A DNA stretch of 64,000 nt from Turritopsis dohrnii (GCA_027922465.2 BQMF02000050.1:372001-436000), one strand, 5' to 3'. Shown: positions 20,352 through 33,215, numbered from the stretch's first letter. Program-made: numbers and translations. The notes: generated by a model from the letters alone, not told the origin.

Positions 20352-22375
20352 GCTATACTAGCCGCCCAGGCGGCGTCGCTCGCCACCCATGTTCAGTATG
20401 CGTTGTGTCGCAGAATTTAACTCATGTAAAAGTTTCTTTTCAGGCATTAATTTTTTAATTCACTTCTTACATTCAGAAGATTTAAAACAGAAACAAATAG
20501 CAATATGGCTCAGAATATATATCTATATGCAGAAGAGAAGTAAAAAAATTTTGTGTAAAAAAATGGCAATATATAACACCGAACCGTTTACCCAGACATA
20601 CAAAACCAAACATTGAATAACATTACAAAATGAGAATTGAAAACAAATCGATACCTTCCAACTGTGTTTCTTTCGTGCGGAAGTTACATTATACAGCAAC
20701 CATTAATGAATTTTTGAAATGATATATAGTCTGTTCTTCCCAAAACCATCAACGTCATGATTAAAACCATGAGTTTCATTTCTTTATGCTTTTTTTATTA
20801 TTACCTAAAAGAATAATATTTGAATTGCAATACCGAAAACCTAATCATGCTATAAGAAACAACAATAAACAACAACAACAACAACAACAAAAAATGAAAT
20901 TCAAGTACGCATTTATGCTAAAAACAATAACTAAGAACAAAAATTTACCCAGAAGATAAAGTCACAAATAAAATCATAATGCCAAAGTTATATACCCAGG
21001 CACGTAAACGATTACCATAACACAAAATAATGCATAAACATGATAAGATATAAACTTAAGAAAAATCCAACCAATAACGCTTATTTTTTGTAGGACAGTT
21101 TCATTGCACAGTCATAATTAATGATCTTCTTAAATATATAATCCATTCTTCTCTTAACTAACCCTCTCAACATTATAATTTAACCCATCATGTGATTCAT
21201 TTCTACTTTAACAGATGAAAACATTCAAAAAACACATACAAAAAACCTAATCATGCTATGACGAAATCAAAAGAAAAACAAAACAAACTAAAAGAAACTT
21301 TGAAAACATATTAACCTTAAAAATAATAATTAAAAACACAAACGTAATGACAGAATTAGTATAGCTGAAAAATCTTTAACATATGAAAACATTCGTGAAG
21401 CCATTTTTTATTTCCAGTTCAAAGCTCTCTCTCTGGAAAATTCAAAACACAACAGTAAACATCCCTCTTATCCTTTATTTATCCACTAATACTGACTGTG
21501 TTTTAACTAAATAGATACTATTTTAACTTTACCTTTCAATACCAATTCACATCATCATGATAGCTAAACAATATTGATAATGTTCTGCAGCCATTATCAA
21601 ACACTTCTAAACTCTTTACTTTCTATATTTCATTCCTGTAAGCAAATTAATAACACACTCGATTAACTTTCCAGCATACCTTCCTATTGTAAACATACAC
21701 TTTCTATTTGTTTTCTACTGTAATTCCACTACCATTATTATACAGTGAAAGACATAAAAATGCTTTCTTCGTAACATCATAACTGTGGAGCCATTTTGAA
21801 ATAAATAAAATAAGGAACAGTTCGTTACCAAAACAAATCAGTAACTGCTCGTGTAGGACCTGCATCTTTATGATTTGATCGTTTTAACTCTGTTTTTACT
21901 ATCTTTTAACGCTGTATTTATTAAATGCGTTTGACTCATGTACTTACGTATATTACTCTGTATCTTTTCCAAACGTTTTCCCACCGAAAAGAAGTAAAAC
22001 CATTTTCACCAATGTAAATAAACATCATCCTTTCTGCAGCTATTTCTAAACAACTTCAACTTCATCTACACTACTTTACTGCTACACTCCCATAACAATT
22101 TGATAACTATAAAAAGAAATACGTAAAATCAGCACACGTTTCTATCGTAAAAATAGACTTTCTTCATCTCGTTCTTCGTTTGGTTTTCCTCTGAAAAAAC
22201 CTATTATATAAAAAACAAACATCTGTTCAAAAACTCACTTACTCATGTCCCGTAAAAAAACGCTTTCACCACCGCGTGGCTTTACGACGAAAAGGGAAAA
22301 AATAAGAAGGATTTGACCGTGAAAAAAAAAGTAAATATATCACTCTCTAAAATAAAAGTGGTATGCACAACGCGA
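20352..22375 (+). mobile_element. GC-headed element, copy 1 (~2.0 kb, non-coding)
   Basis: It begins ATACTAGCCGCCCAGGCGGC / GTCGCTCGCC and ends CACAACGCGAATTAGTATAA. The body is very AT-rich, with poly-A/C-type stretches and no open frame over 75 codons that resembles a protein. Several modules (AAAACCTAATCATGCTAT; CATGAGTTTCATTTCTTTAT; GACATTTGTGGAACCATTTT-like) recur in copy 2. Short inverted ends (ATACTA / TAGTAT) are present. Class unresolved. Confidence 0.6.
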
Positions 22376-22384
22376 ATTAGTATA

Positions 22385-24577
22385 ATAAGACTAGCCGCCA
22401 GGGCGGCGTCGCTCGCCACCCATGTTCAGCATGCGTCCAGTTCACGAAAAATAAAATGAAGAATTGGCAATGATAAGTTTGCCCATGTTGTAGAGTGTTA
22501 AATATAACTGATAAAAAATTTGTTGCCAGTTTTAGTCAATGTGAGTTGAACCGAGAGAAAGGATTAGTCAATTAAATTTCCCCTGGAGACATAAAGGAAT
22601 CAAAACATCAAAATAATAATAAAAATTGGAACATCGAAATTCTCTATATTCCCTCTTTTTAACCAAAACCATGTTTTTTATACACAGAAGATGAAACGAA
22701 GAACACATGCAAAACCATTTACCAACTATTTGCCTAATCAGAATGAAAATTTTTACCCTGGAGACGCGAATTATAAACAAACATCGCAACACTTAAAATG
22801 CCCTTCTATTGACCGAAAACTATTTTTTTGATACACAGAAAATGCAAAGTAACTTCTACGTAAAACAAATCGCAATAAAACTAATGCAAACAAACACCAA
22901 AGAATCCAACATCCCACTATTATGATAATGCGTATAAATGCATGTGTATCACTGGAACTGAACTGAATAAAGGTTTTGTGAAATTATTTTTTACCCTGGA
23001 GACGTGAAACTTTGGAACACTTAAAATGCCCTACTTCAGACCAATATATACTTTTACATGCAGAAACAAATGGCAATACAACAAAGAAGTATATATCGTA
23101 TACGCAGAATAGAAGTAACTTTAGTGTAAAAAAAGCAATACATAATACAGAACACAAAAGCAAACATTGAATAACATTACGAAATGTGAATTGAAAACAA
23201 ATCGATACCTTGTTTGTTTCGTACCGAAGTTACATTGGACAGAATTCTGTTCTTCACCAACCATCAACATCATGATTTAAACCATGAGTTTCATTTCTTT
23301 ATGGTTATTGTATATTTTATTTTGTTGATCTAAAATAAAATAGATTTCGAATGCATAATGGTTTAAATACCTAATCGTATTATGACAAACAAACAAACAA
23401 ACAAAAGGGAACTTCGAGAACATTTATATTAAACTTAAAAACAATAATTGAAGACACAAACTTAATAATTAACATACCAAAAACCTTAACATACTATGAC
23501 GATATTGAAAGAAAGCAAAACAAACTAAAAGAAACTTCAAGAACACATTTACGTTATGAATAATAATTAAAAACACAAACATTTTTTAACAAATGAATAC
23601 ATTCAAAAAGTATACAAAAAAACCTAATCATACAATGACGATATCGAAAGAAAAACAAAACAAACTAAAAGAAACCTTGAGAAAGCATTAACCTTAAAAA
23701 TAATAATGAAAAACACAATCGTAATGACAGAACATTGACATTTGTGGAACCATTTTTAAACTCAATGAAAAACTCCTCTGGCTAATTCACAACAGTTATT
23801 CTTTACTCATCCAGCATACTAACTGTCTTCTTAGTAAATAGATCTATATTATTTTAACTTTGGTGTAACTTCAAACAAAGGAGGATTATATACCTTTCAA
23901 TACTCAATTCACATCATCATCATGTTAGTAAACAACATCTTCTGCTGCAGCCATTTTTAAACACTTCTAAACTCTTTACTTTCTATATTTCATACCTGTA
24001 AACAAATAACTAATACTTTATTTACTTTCCAGCACACTTTCCTACTGCAAACATGTACTAAATACCTCTGTAAACTTTCTTTACTTTCCAGTAAGTTTCT
24101 ACTGTCCATGCACAGAAATATGCTTTCTCCCACTAAATCTCGCCAGCATTTTGTGCTGAAAAACATAAAACAGACTTCTTGTTTGCCAACACTGTTTCTG
24201 ACTTGATATTGGTCCAGTATTGATCGAAGATTAAAGGTTTTTGTTCACCCAGTCTTGCTTCGTGCTCAACTAAATTCACCTTCGTCTGCTTCGTGCTAAA
24301 CTGTCTGTAGATTAACGGATTTAATAACCGATTCCGTTGCTATCGATTTTTGATTTTCGGCAGCCAATCAAAATGGCGAAAAAAGAATTTCTTGCGTTTT
24401 GATTGGCTTAAAGAAAACTGACGTTAGATGCCCCGTGCTATTATACTAATCGTGAATGTGTCTTGCGTGGTCGAACTGCCGCTATATGACCACGATTAAG
24501 AAGATTTTGACCATTAAAAAAACAAAAACAAAACACTCTCTAAGTTAAATGTGTTACACACTTCGCGGATTAGTATA
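22385..24577 (+). mobile_element. GC-headed element, copy 2 (~2.2 kb, non-coding)
   Basis: It starts GACTAGCCGCCAGGGCGGCG only about ten bases after the end of copy 1 and ends ACACTTCGCGGATTAGTATA. It carries three internal repeats marked by CCCTGGAGAC (about 22578, 22756, 22994) and shares ordered modules with copy 1. Near its end TTATACTAATCGTGAATGTG (24441-24460) is an inverted copy of the terminus. No coding capacity found. Confidence 0.6.
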
Positions 24578-24609
24578 AGTAGATGATGACCGAAAGTCAC
24601 AAACTTGAT

Positions 24610-24912
24610 ATTAGTATTACTTTATATACAGTGTGACATTGGCAATGGGACACAAAAGAGTGGGATAAGTTGGACGTTTAAGGCACGTGCCTAAGCTGAG
24701 GCTATCGAGGCAAATGCCAACAGATTGATGAATTCGTTGAATTTAAAAGTGAGTTCGGCCTTGGATTTGCCAAAGGATGATTCCTTCCACTAATGCGTAT
24801 AAACCCAATATTGGAATTCATATAAATACAGGGTATCAAGGCCGTCTGAGTCCAGAAATGCTATTGGATTTTCCCCAAACTGTTTGTATTCATGCCTATT
24901 TCTGAATGATGT
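24610..24912 (+). repeat. satellite-like repeat, block 3a
   Basis: Contains AAGTTGGACGTTTAAGGCAC, CCTTGGATTTGCCAAAGGAT and TATCAAGGCCGTCTGAGTCC in the order seen downstream at 26000-28600. It is separated from that block by the foldback element. Confidence 0.55.
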
Positions 24913-26000
24913 AAAGTCTATTTCAAATTAGCTGGCAGTGTTTTTTCAAACCTCAATAACTTTTGATAGAATTTGAATTAAGTAGCGATTTTGTGCTCGT
25001 TGGAAAGATTATCGGAAGTGGGATATGATTTTGATAAAAAAATCGATGAAATATCGAAAATGAAGAAGAAAAACGAAAAAGAAAAAAATCAACTTCTTGT
25101 CTATTCATCCTATGGATATGAGTTTCACACACGGGAAACTTTAATCTTAGCTCAACTAAAATGTGAAAAAAAAATTGAAAAATATTTTTGCAATCGGAAG
25201 ATATGGCTTAAAGAAACCAACAAGGTAAGATTTTTTTTGACTTTTAATGTTTTACAGAAAAATTGAAAAATACGGGGGTTTGCAAAAAAATTAATGCATT
25301 TGTCGTAAATTTCACGTTTGAACAGCAATTAAAAAGTCAGATAAAATATGTGACGAAAAGTCCCAAGGGTAGAACCAAAGAAACAGGTTTAAGAGTTTGA
25401 TAACTTGTAATGCTTTGGTACTTTTTTCTCTGTGGTAACTTTCTAATATTTCGTGTTAAAAAGAATTTTTTGTCGTTACATTCTTTTTGTATCATATAAA
25501 AGAATTGTATTTGCTATTGTTACAAGATTTACTGCTAAATAGTTGGACACCATTAATAAAACTATATCATTCATTAAATCCCTCTAGACACAAGTTGCAC
25601 GATTAATTACGTAAGTAAATGTACTTATACGTTACCCCCTGATTTTTCATGAATTTCTAATTTTCCTATTCTGTCAAAGAAAGTCAACTCAAGCTCTTTT
25701 GATAGCCATATCTTCCAATTGCAAGAATATTTTTCAATTTTTTTTTCACATTTTAGTTGAGCTAAGATTAAAGTTTCCCGTGTGTGAAACTCATGTCCAT
25801 AGGATGAATAGACAAGAAGTTGATTTTTTTCTTTTTCGTTTTCCTTCTTCATTTTCGATATTTCATCGATTTTTTTTATCAAAATCATAGCCCACTTCCG
25901 ATAATCTTTCCAACCAGCACAAAATCGCTACTTAATTCAAATTCTATTAAAAGTTATTGAGGTTTGAAAAAACACTGCCAGCTAATTTGAAATAGACTTT
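24913..26000. mobile_element. foldback element with ~297 bp inverted arms
   Basis: Bases 24913-25209 are nearly the reverse complement of 25704-26000, with about 494 bp between. Each arm encodes, reading inward, almost the same peptide: KKIDEISKMKK, LLVYSSYG, EFHTRETLILAQLKCEKKIEKY (plus 24991-25266; minus 25625-25888). The arms differ at few positions. It sits inside the satellite block. I do not recognise the peptide, and the arms need not be coding. Confidence 0.75.
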
Positions 26001-28600
26001 AGTTACTGTGACGTGCACATTTCAGACATAAGAACTCATTAAGCCTCCGGTCTTATACATACTTGACTGTTATTGATGTAAACTGACAGTATCGATTTTG
26101 GTTCTTAAAAGCATTCCTTTGGCAATACTAAGGTCGATTTCGTACTATCAGGCCTAGGTTTCCTTACTGTACGTGTGTTTGATTTGCTGACCACATGTTT
26201 GACATATGCGAGGCTCGTTCAACTTGTTTCACTCCTGTGTGTCCATATGTTTGTTATGTCAACTAGGAAACGTAAACAAACTCCGAATTTCTCTATTATC
26301 GACTAAGACTGACGTTGTTGATATTGTTTCAGGGAAAAATTCTACCAAACACAATATTAACTAACATCATGCTGTTAGAATGACTGCCGCAAGAATCCAT
26401 TATGGTCACTGCATTTAATCCTACGAAAAAGTCATACAATCATATTCCTCAACACTTAAGACAGTGACTTTTAATTGATGGATCTTTGCTTTTGATAATA
26501 TTCAAAAACAAGCACGTTTAGAAATAGCTTTAACAATTTCGTATCCTAGGGTTTGATTTATGTTGTTTTGGTTGCTTTTAATGTGGAAACATGCTACATG
26601 ATGTCTGGAATATGTCTGATGCATATCGGGTTGTGGTTATACAAATCATTAGTCAGTCAGTAGCATGAGCATCTAGAATAAAGTTTTTGGGCAAATTTAG
26701 GCCAATTTATGTAAAAGCATAGAACGCCAAATCTATGATGGTTTTAATTTTGTGGTTTAGAGGAAATTGAAGAGGATAGTCAGATGATAGAATATTTTTT
26801 AAAATGATAAAAAATGATAAAATGACAAATTCCAGAAAAGCTTTCATAACCAGTTTCAGAGGAGAAGATGTTGTCAAGTATGGTTTTGGAGCGCTGTGCT
26901 CTTCTTGTAAAGTATGGGGCAAAATTAGTTGGGAACCAAACGAGTTGGTAAAAGAATAAATGAAATTTTCTGAATTCACCTTTAATAATTTAATGTTATA
27001 GTCCCTATCGACAGGATTTTTGTTTTCAATTTTGTTACGTAGTTACTATGTCGTAAATAAAGACAGAATTCCCTTAAGATTGAAGAATGGAAGCTGGGAC
27101 CGACATTTACAAACTTCATATTGATATTAGTTTAGATGCAGGGTATAACGGCCGTCTGAAACGATCAATTTCTTTGCCTATATCTGATATTTTTCGTTCC
27201 AAGGTGCAACTAGATTAATGCGATTAGGTTAATGAAATTGCTGCTATTTAGTGTGAATTTGGCCTTGGGTTTGTCACAGAATGGTTCCGTGCAACAATAT
27301 CGGAAAGATAACTCTATGCTAATAAAAACCAAATTCTTATAAGGTTTTGTATTGAAAGCTTAAAACTCCAGAAGACTGGCATGTATAAACTGAACATTGA
27401 AGCTAGTTTAGATACAGGGTATCAAACTTTTCTGAGTCCAAAAAAGCCGTTGCTTTTCCTTAAAACTGATCGTATGACCATTTTTGAATAACATAGTTTG
27501 TTTAGGTTCTTTAGTTACTACGAAGAACATACGGGCACACAAAGGTAGAATAAGTTGGTAGTTTCTGGTATTTGTGATATGCGAGGCCACCGATCAAACA
27601 CAGATTGATGTCAAATTGCCTTTAATTTGGTTAATAAAAACCAAATTTGTATGAGACTTTGTTGATAACGTTTAACAAAGCTTCACTTTCGAAAATATAG
27701 CAATTTTATGTTGGAGTTAAAATTGAAATATATGCGGCCAATAAAGCTAAAACTGCTTGGGTTCATGGACATTTTTTACTGCTGAAGTTTGCTTGGGTGG
27801 GTATAGTTTGAACTATTCTGGCATTTGTTAAACATGCGCCCACTGAATCAAACACATTCATTTTAAAGTAACGTAGTCCTCAGAGTACAATGTTGATCTT
27901 GTATATTGTATATGTTTCTTTGTATCTACATCGTCGGGGTAAGTGTTTGTCAATAATAAGCAATTTTGTATAAGGAATTGCACCAAAGGCTTCATAACCG
28001 ACACATAAACATACAATATTGTAATTAAATTAGGTGCAGGGTGACAGGGCCCCCTGAATTTCAGATTACACTACATTTGCTTTAAATTGCTTTTGTTTGT
28101 GTTCATTTTTGAATGCTGGATTTCGTTTAGGTTGAGTACACTGTAAAGATGAATATAAGATGGTAAATAGTTTAGCCGTTTGTGTCTCACGCGATGTCAC
28201 ATTTATAAGGTGAGTGTTTGTCATTAAAGTTCAAATTTGTATAAGGACGTATATTGGATGCAATGCCTGAAGATGGACATATAAAATTTAATATTCGAAC
28301 TAGATTACGTACAGAGTATCAAGACCAAAATAGCCATTTCGATTTTCCTGAAACTGCTTGTTATCATGGTCATTTGTGAATAATGTAATGCGTTTGGGGT
28401 ACTTATTTACACACACAACGACGGAATAAGTTAAGCGTTTCTGTCACGAATCAAACGCCAACAGATTAATGATATCCATACCTTTAAACTCGACTTAAAC
28501 GTTGTAAAATAACGGTTTCTTGTATCAATGCTGATAAAATGTTTCCGAGTCAAACACTCTGAAATTTTGTCACATGACCAAATAGTGTACAAAAGAAAGG
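26001..28600 (+). repeat. degenerate tandem satellite, block 3b (unit ~280-310 bp)
   Basis: Recurring markers: GGTATAACGGCCGTCTGA-like at 27132, 27416, 28037 and 28317; 'AACTGCTTGT..TCATGGTCATTTGTGAATA' near 27470, 27755 and 28355; and 'GTCACAGAATGGTTCC' near 27275. The spacing of the first marker is 280, 621 and 280 bases, suggesting a unit of about 280-310. Copies are highly diverged. Confidence 0.5.
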
Positions 28601-28627
28601 TTGCCTATTAAGAGCAACAAAGATTTA

Positions 28628-29031
28628 GGGCCTGATCATATGGAGTTTTTTATCCCTGCAGGAAGGTATGGAAATCGTCTCGGGGCAGTTTTTGCATTGC
28701 GTTGTTATGAAACTTTTGTCCCGTCTTGCCTGGATAAAAATCATCCCGTTTTATGTTATTGTTTATATAAAAATTGTAATTACTGCGCACACGTGAAATA
28801 TTATCTCGTCCCGGCAAGACGGGATAACTTTGATCATATGGAAAAAAACCACCTCGCTTAAGCGGGATCCCGGCAAAAATAAACGAGATCCCATTTAACC
28901 GGAACAGGGTGATTTTTTTGTTTTCCATATGATCAAAGAAAAAAATCTAGTGAGAATTGCATAAAAGCAATCATCTCGTCAAAACGTCTCGTCTCGACCT
29001 GCCGGGATGAAAAGCTCCATATGATAGCCCC
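28628..29031. mobile_element. TTA-flanked palindromic MITE (PIF/Harbinger-like)
   Basis: The termini GGGCCTGATCATATGGAG and CTCCATATGATAGCCCC are inverted, and the arms continue inward (ATCCCTGCAGG / CCTGCCGGGAT). TTA flanks both sides (28625-28627, 29032-29034). A TTA duplication with GG..CC ends is typical of PIF/Harbinger. 404 bp, with further internal palindromes; the short open frames here are by-products of them. Confidence 0.75.
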
Positions 29032-29804
29032 TTAATAGGAAATTGTTATAATGAACCATGGATATTTTTATGACTATGGTCAAACACATCCATTTTTGGA
29101 TCCGTTTTTACTGAAAGGAAGGCCGATTTCTCAAATAAAACCTCTACTACCACTATCTACAAGGTTGAATAGAGCCTTAACAGTTTGAACATTAAGTGCA
29201 TTAAGAATCTCCATGGAATACTTGATTTTGAAGTTTTCTGTTTTCACATTTAATAACATCAACTGTAAACACAAATGTTAATGTGAAAACGACGTGGATT
29301 TTGAAAAGTTTTTTAAAAAGATTAATCCGAGAAAATGTTTATTTGTGGCAACAAACGTTTTACAGGTATCTACGCTTTTTGCTATATGTTTTGTTTAAAA
29401 ACTGTCGATTCTCTAATGTGTGTTAATGAGAATGGCATTCGTCTTAAAAAAGTGGTATCACGTCTTCAGGGGCGGATCCAGGGTTAGGCAACTTAGGCAA
29501 ATGCCTAACCCAAAATCAGTTAAATAATGTTTTTCATAAAATTGTATGAAAAAGGTATTGTATTACAATAATCAGAAAATAATCGAAAATATCAAGAGAT
29601 TCCCGCATCCAATCCGTCCGATCCTTTCTTTCCCAAATAGGGGATTATTATTCTCCCCGGCGGCGAGAGGCGCGCGGCGCGCGCCATGATGTTAAAAATT
29701 AATGTTTTTTACAGCTTGAGTTTATAGGTAGTGATCTCTGCCCCGAAAACGACTTCTCATAGTCACATTGACAACACAGACTAGTGCCTAACGCTCACCT
29801 TAGG

Positions 29805-29970
29805 CGAAGAAAATTTGCCTAAGGAGCCCCGGGTTTACACACTTTAATGAATGAACTGGAAGAAAATTTGCCTAAGGAGCCATGGGTTTACACACTTTAA
29901 ATGAATGAACCAGAAGAAAATTTGCCTAAGGTACAACCATGGGTTTACACACTTTATTGAAATGAATGAA
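29805..29970 (+). repeat. three-copy minisatellite (~55 bp unit)
   Basis: GAAGAAAATTTGCCTAAGG, then GGGTTTACACACTTTA and ATGAATGAA, repeat at about 29807, 29860 and 29914, with small indels. Confidence 0.75.
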
Positions 29971-30731
29971 TGGTCACCAAATCTGCACAAAACGACCGTG
30001 GGGGACCTTCGAATTAGACCCAGTTCAACATGGATTCGCTAGAAAACATCGTTGCAGCTTTTGATAGCAATAATGAAGTATTAATTAGGAAATTTTGAAT
30101 TCACTTAATACATCTGTTGAAAACTGACTTCAAAATCTAGGAAAAGCATTTTTTTCGAGTTATGTCTCTTCTTTTGCTTTTTGCGAAATGAAAACATTGT
30201 GGCTGCAAGTGTTTTATTATTTTATGTAATATAAATGGATTATTAGCACCATAATTCGTTGACAGTTAATTATTAGCTCAGCTATGTATAATAAGTTTGT
30301 TTGTGTCAACTGAACCGAATCCTATTCTTTATTGATTAATGATGTATATAAATATTTTTGGTATCTGTTTCTGTTAACCAAAATGCATCTGTAAATGTTA
30401 TGGAGTTACGTTTGAATGACTGAGTTTATAATACACAAAGTCATTGTTATTTTTCTGAGTTGTTTTGCGTAGGCAGCTGCATGGTTTTTTTAGCACCAGT
30501 ATCTCTACCTGGTAACTTATTTCTACAGTTCAGTATAATTTTTCTTGGTTCGAGATGACTGTCTGGTTTTGAATTAAAGAACTTTAAAAGGATCCTGTGT
30601 CCAAAATAATATGAACCAATATGATAGAGATCAAAAAGACTCTTGTTAGTATTACTTACTTCCAGTTTCTGACATATGTATTTCGAAATCTTACACATTC
30701 ACTTTATGCAATGCATATATGATGTATATAA

Positions 30732-30896
30732 CAGTGGTGGATCTAGAGGTATGTCGAAATTTGTGTAGGAGAGCATTAACATAATTTGTGAATTCAATTT
30801 ACATTACCAATGGGATTATTTGGACGCTTTTCTTTTATGGTTAGATTGCTAACACTCTCCTACACAAATTTCGACATACCTCTAGATCCGCCACTG
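30732..30896. mobile_element. nested MITE, CAGTGGTGGATCTAGAGG TIRs
   Basis: Arms of about 44 bp (CAGTGGTGGATCTAGAGGTA through TGTAGGAGAG) are near-perfectly inverted. TATAA flanks both sides (30727-30731, 30897-30901). The terminus resembles the host's CAGGGGCGGATCCAGG, and the 5-bp duplication is shared, so it belongs to the same superfamily as the element it landed in. Confidence 0.8.
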
Positions 30897-32845
30897 TATA
30901 ATAAGTTAGTATGTAGGTTAAACTTCTCATCGAAAGTTGTCATTAATACTATATCTTTTTAATTTACTATAGAGAGAAAGGGCTTTCACTTCGAGTGAAT
31001 GATAAGAAAATGAAGTTATAATATATTGAGAGTTTATACACATAAACAAAGAACAAAAATCTTATTCTTATACATAATTATACATCATAATTATGTATTG
31101 TATGATTTTATGATTTTTAAATCAAAATATCTGCCCAAGGAAACAGAATTTCCAAAAACTAAGACTTCTGAAACAACTTTGTGCATTCTATCATCCCTCG
31201 AAATATCATTTTGGATGCAGGAACACTTTAACATCTTGGAGTTATTCTTTCATTTTGTCTTCTTTTGAAAAAGGTAATTTACATAATGTTTTAGTTTGAC
31301 TTCTTGTTTCCTATGCTATATTAAATTCTGGAAAAAATGTTGTAGCTCTTATTTAAGAGGAAGCAGACATAATTTATCTGTTGTTGTGTAGTTTTATATA
31401 TAGGTTCTTGGACTTGTCTCAGGGATTTCTGGAAACACCATCTTTTACTATATTGTGGTTGACATTAATTATTTAACCATGGATCATTTTTAGGGTAGGG
31501 TATACTATTTGATTTGATGAGCGCCTAGTGCAAAAATCTGTTTTTATTTTGCTGCCGGATAATGATCAAGGAGCTTGTCTCTAATTTTGATTTTGGTCAT
31601 TTTACTCTATTTCTTAATATAATTTCTTTTCTTTTCTTTCTATCTGACCATCTTGACCAGTACATAGATGAAATATCATGTATTTATCTGAGTGCTCCAA
31701 TCTATCATGGTATAGGTGATTGAAAATTTATTTGATTCATTACAAGTATGTTTTCATTTGATGGATTCTTCCTGCTCATGTACAAGCAATCAAGAAAATG
31801 AAGAAGATAACAGATGAAGTAATTTATTGGTTATTTACTTAACCTCCAATCTGGCAGAAAATATTATTTTGGCCTACATAAAGTAGTTCAATACATTCCA
31901 TTCATACTCAATTAGTTTTCTTTTGTTTATTTCCCTTATTCCATTAGTGCAACAATACAGGCTTGCATTATAACACTCCTTACGTTAGGACGAATGAATT
32001 TGAGTTAATATTTTTTACATTTCGAAAAGTATGTATTAGATTGGGCGTAAACTGGCGTAAATTTCATCGATTGCGCCCTTATGTGTGTTTGGCAAAAAAA
32101 AATTTGCCTAACCCTTAAAAAATCCTAGATCCGCCCCTGGTCTTGGATCTCGTTTTGATAAGATCTCCTTATCAGGAAAGTAAAATGGCGAGACCAAACC
32201 TCCTTTAATTTGCGCCCGCACTCTTATGAGCGTTCCTTATAGTGAACGCCGCCTCGCCACGCCACCCCAATTTTTTTAAATGATATTATTTATAAATACT
32301 GTAATTACAGTGAACTTGGGTAAAAAAACTTACGTAACAGTAGAGTTTACCCAAATTACCCAGTCTTGCGTAATCGGGTGAACCCGAAAAATAAAAGTAA
32401 GAGTTTTTTCAAACATAACCAAGTGACCACTATTTTGTAGGAAATTCAATCCTGATTTCAAATCACATGGTCAAAAGTCAACGCATAAGGTGCAAGAGGG
32501 CGCAAACCTAAGGGAGAGCATATTATTTCTTAGCCAAAAACTTTGTGGTGACAAATAAATTTTATGTCAAAGAAAGTGACCAACAATGAATTTCTTTACT
32601 ATCTTTCGTCAATTTTCGTCATTTTATTAACAACTTCAGGCTAAAAACATACAAATAGTACGTAGCTAAAAATTATACCCCGCGCTCAAACATTCCAACT
32701 TGTACACACAGCAAGCTATACATTAACAACGGAAACGAAAACAAACTTCTGTCCGAAAAAAAATGTTTTGGTTGATTTGGGACCTGATAAGTGGCATACT
32801 TATATGCTCATGTGAAACAATGGTTAAAAAGGTTTTGGTAGTTTA

Positions 32846-33215
32846 ACCATGTGGCATAGTGTAGCAGTGGTGGTATTTTATAACCAAATTAGAATATGCA
32901 AACCAAATAGATCTAAACTTAAACAGATGAAAATCTGCACAAAACTTTGTAGCTTTTTGTTATCTCTTAGGCCTAAGTCACATTGATGCTAATTTACCTT
33001 TCAAAAAGTGTAAATAGGCTTAACAAGTAATATCAGAAAGTATTTGCTACAAACAAAAGAAATGTGTGAACTGAAACCATGGATACGTATTTTATAATCA
33101 AAGTAAGATTTGTTAAAGAAATTATGTAAGAGTTAAAAGAACAAAATCAGAAACTGACAATCGCCTATCTCGTGAAACTACTATGTCCCCTCACTCGCTG
33201 CGGGGCTAGTAATTC
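32846..33215 (+). repeat. dispersed repeat, copy 1
   Basis: TAACCATGTGGCATAGTGTA, AACAGATGAAAATCTGCAC and CCATGGATACGTATTT occur in the same order and orientation at 46448-46946. This copy lacks about 130 bp present there. Both end in a short GC-rich CTCGCTGCGGGG patch. Type unknown. Confidence 0.65.

Larger units (their letters stand above)
29467..32139. mobile_element. CAGGGGCGGATCCAGG TIR element, 2.7 kb, 5-bp target duplication
   Basis: The ends CAGGGGCGGATCCAGGG and CCTAGATCCGCCCCTG are inverted, and GTCTT flanks both (29462-29466, 32140-32144). TIRs starting CAGGGG are hAT-like, but hAT normally duplicates 8 bp; 5-bp groups have been described. No transposase was found, so it is non-autonomous. 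Subterminal GGTTAGGCAA / TTTGCCTAACCC also pair. A three-unit minisatellite and a nested MITE lie inside. Confidence 0.75.

Noticed and set aside
28601..28928. Overlapping plus and minus open frames of 86 and 92 codons
   Set aside because: They lie within a palindromic MITE; the symmetry explains both.
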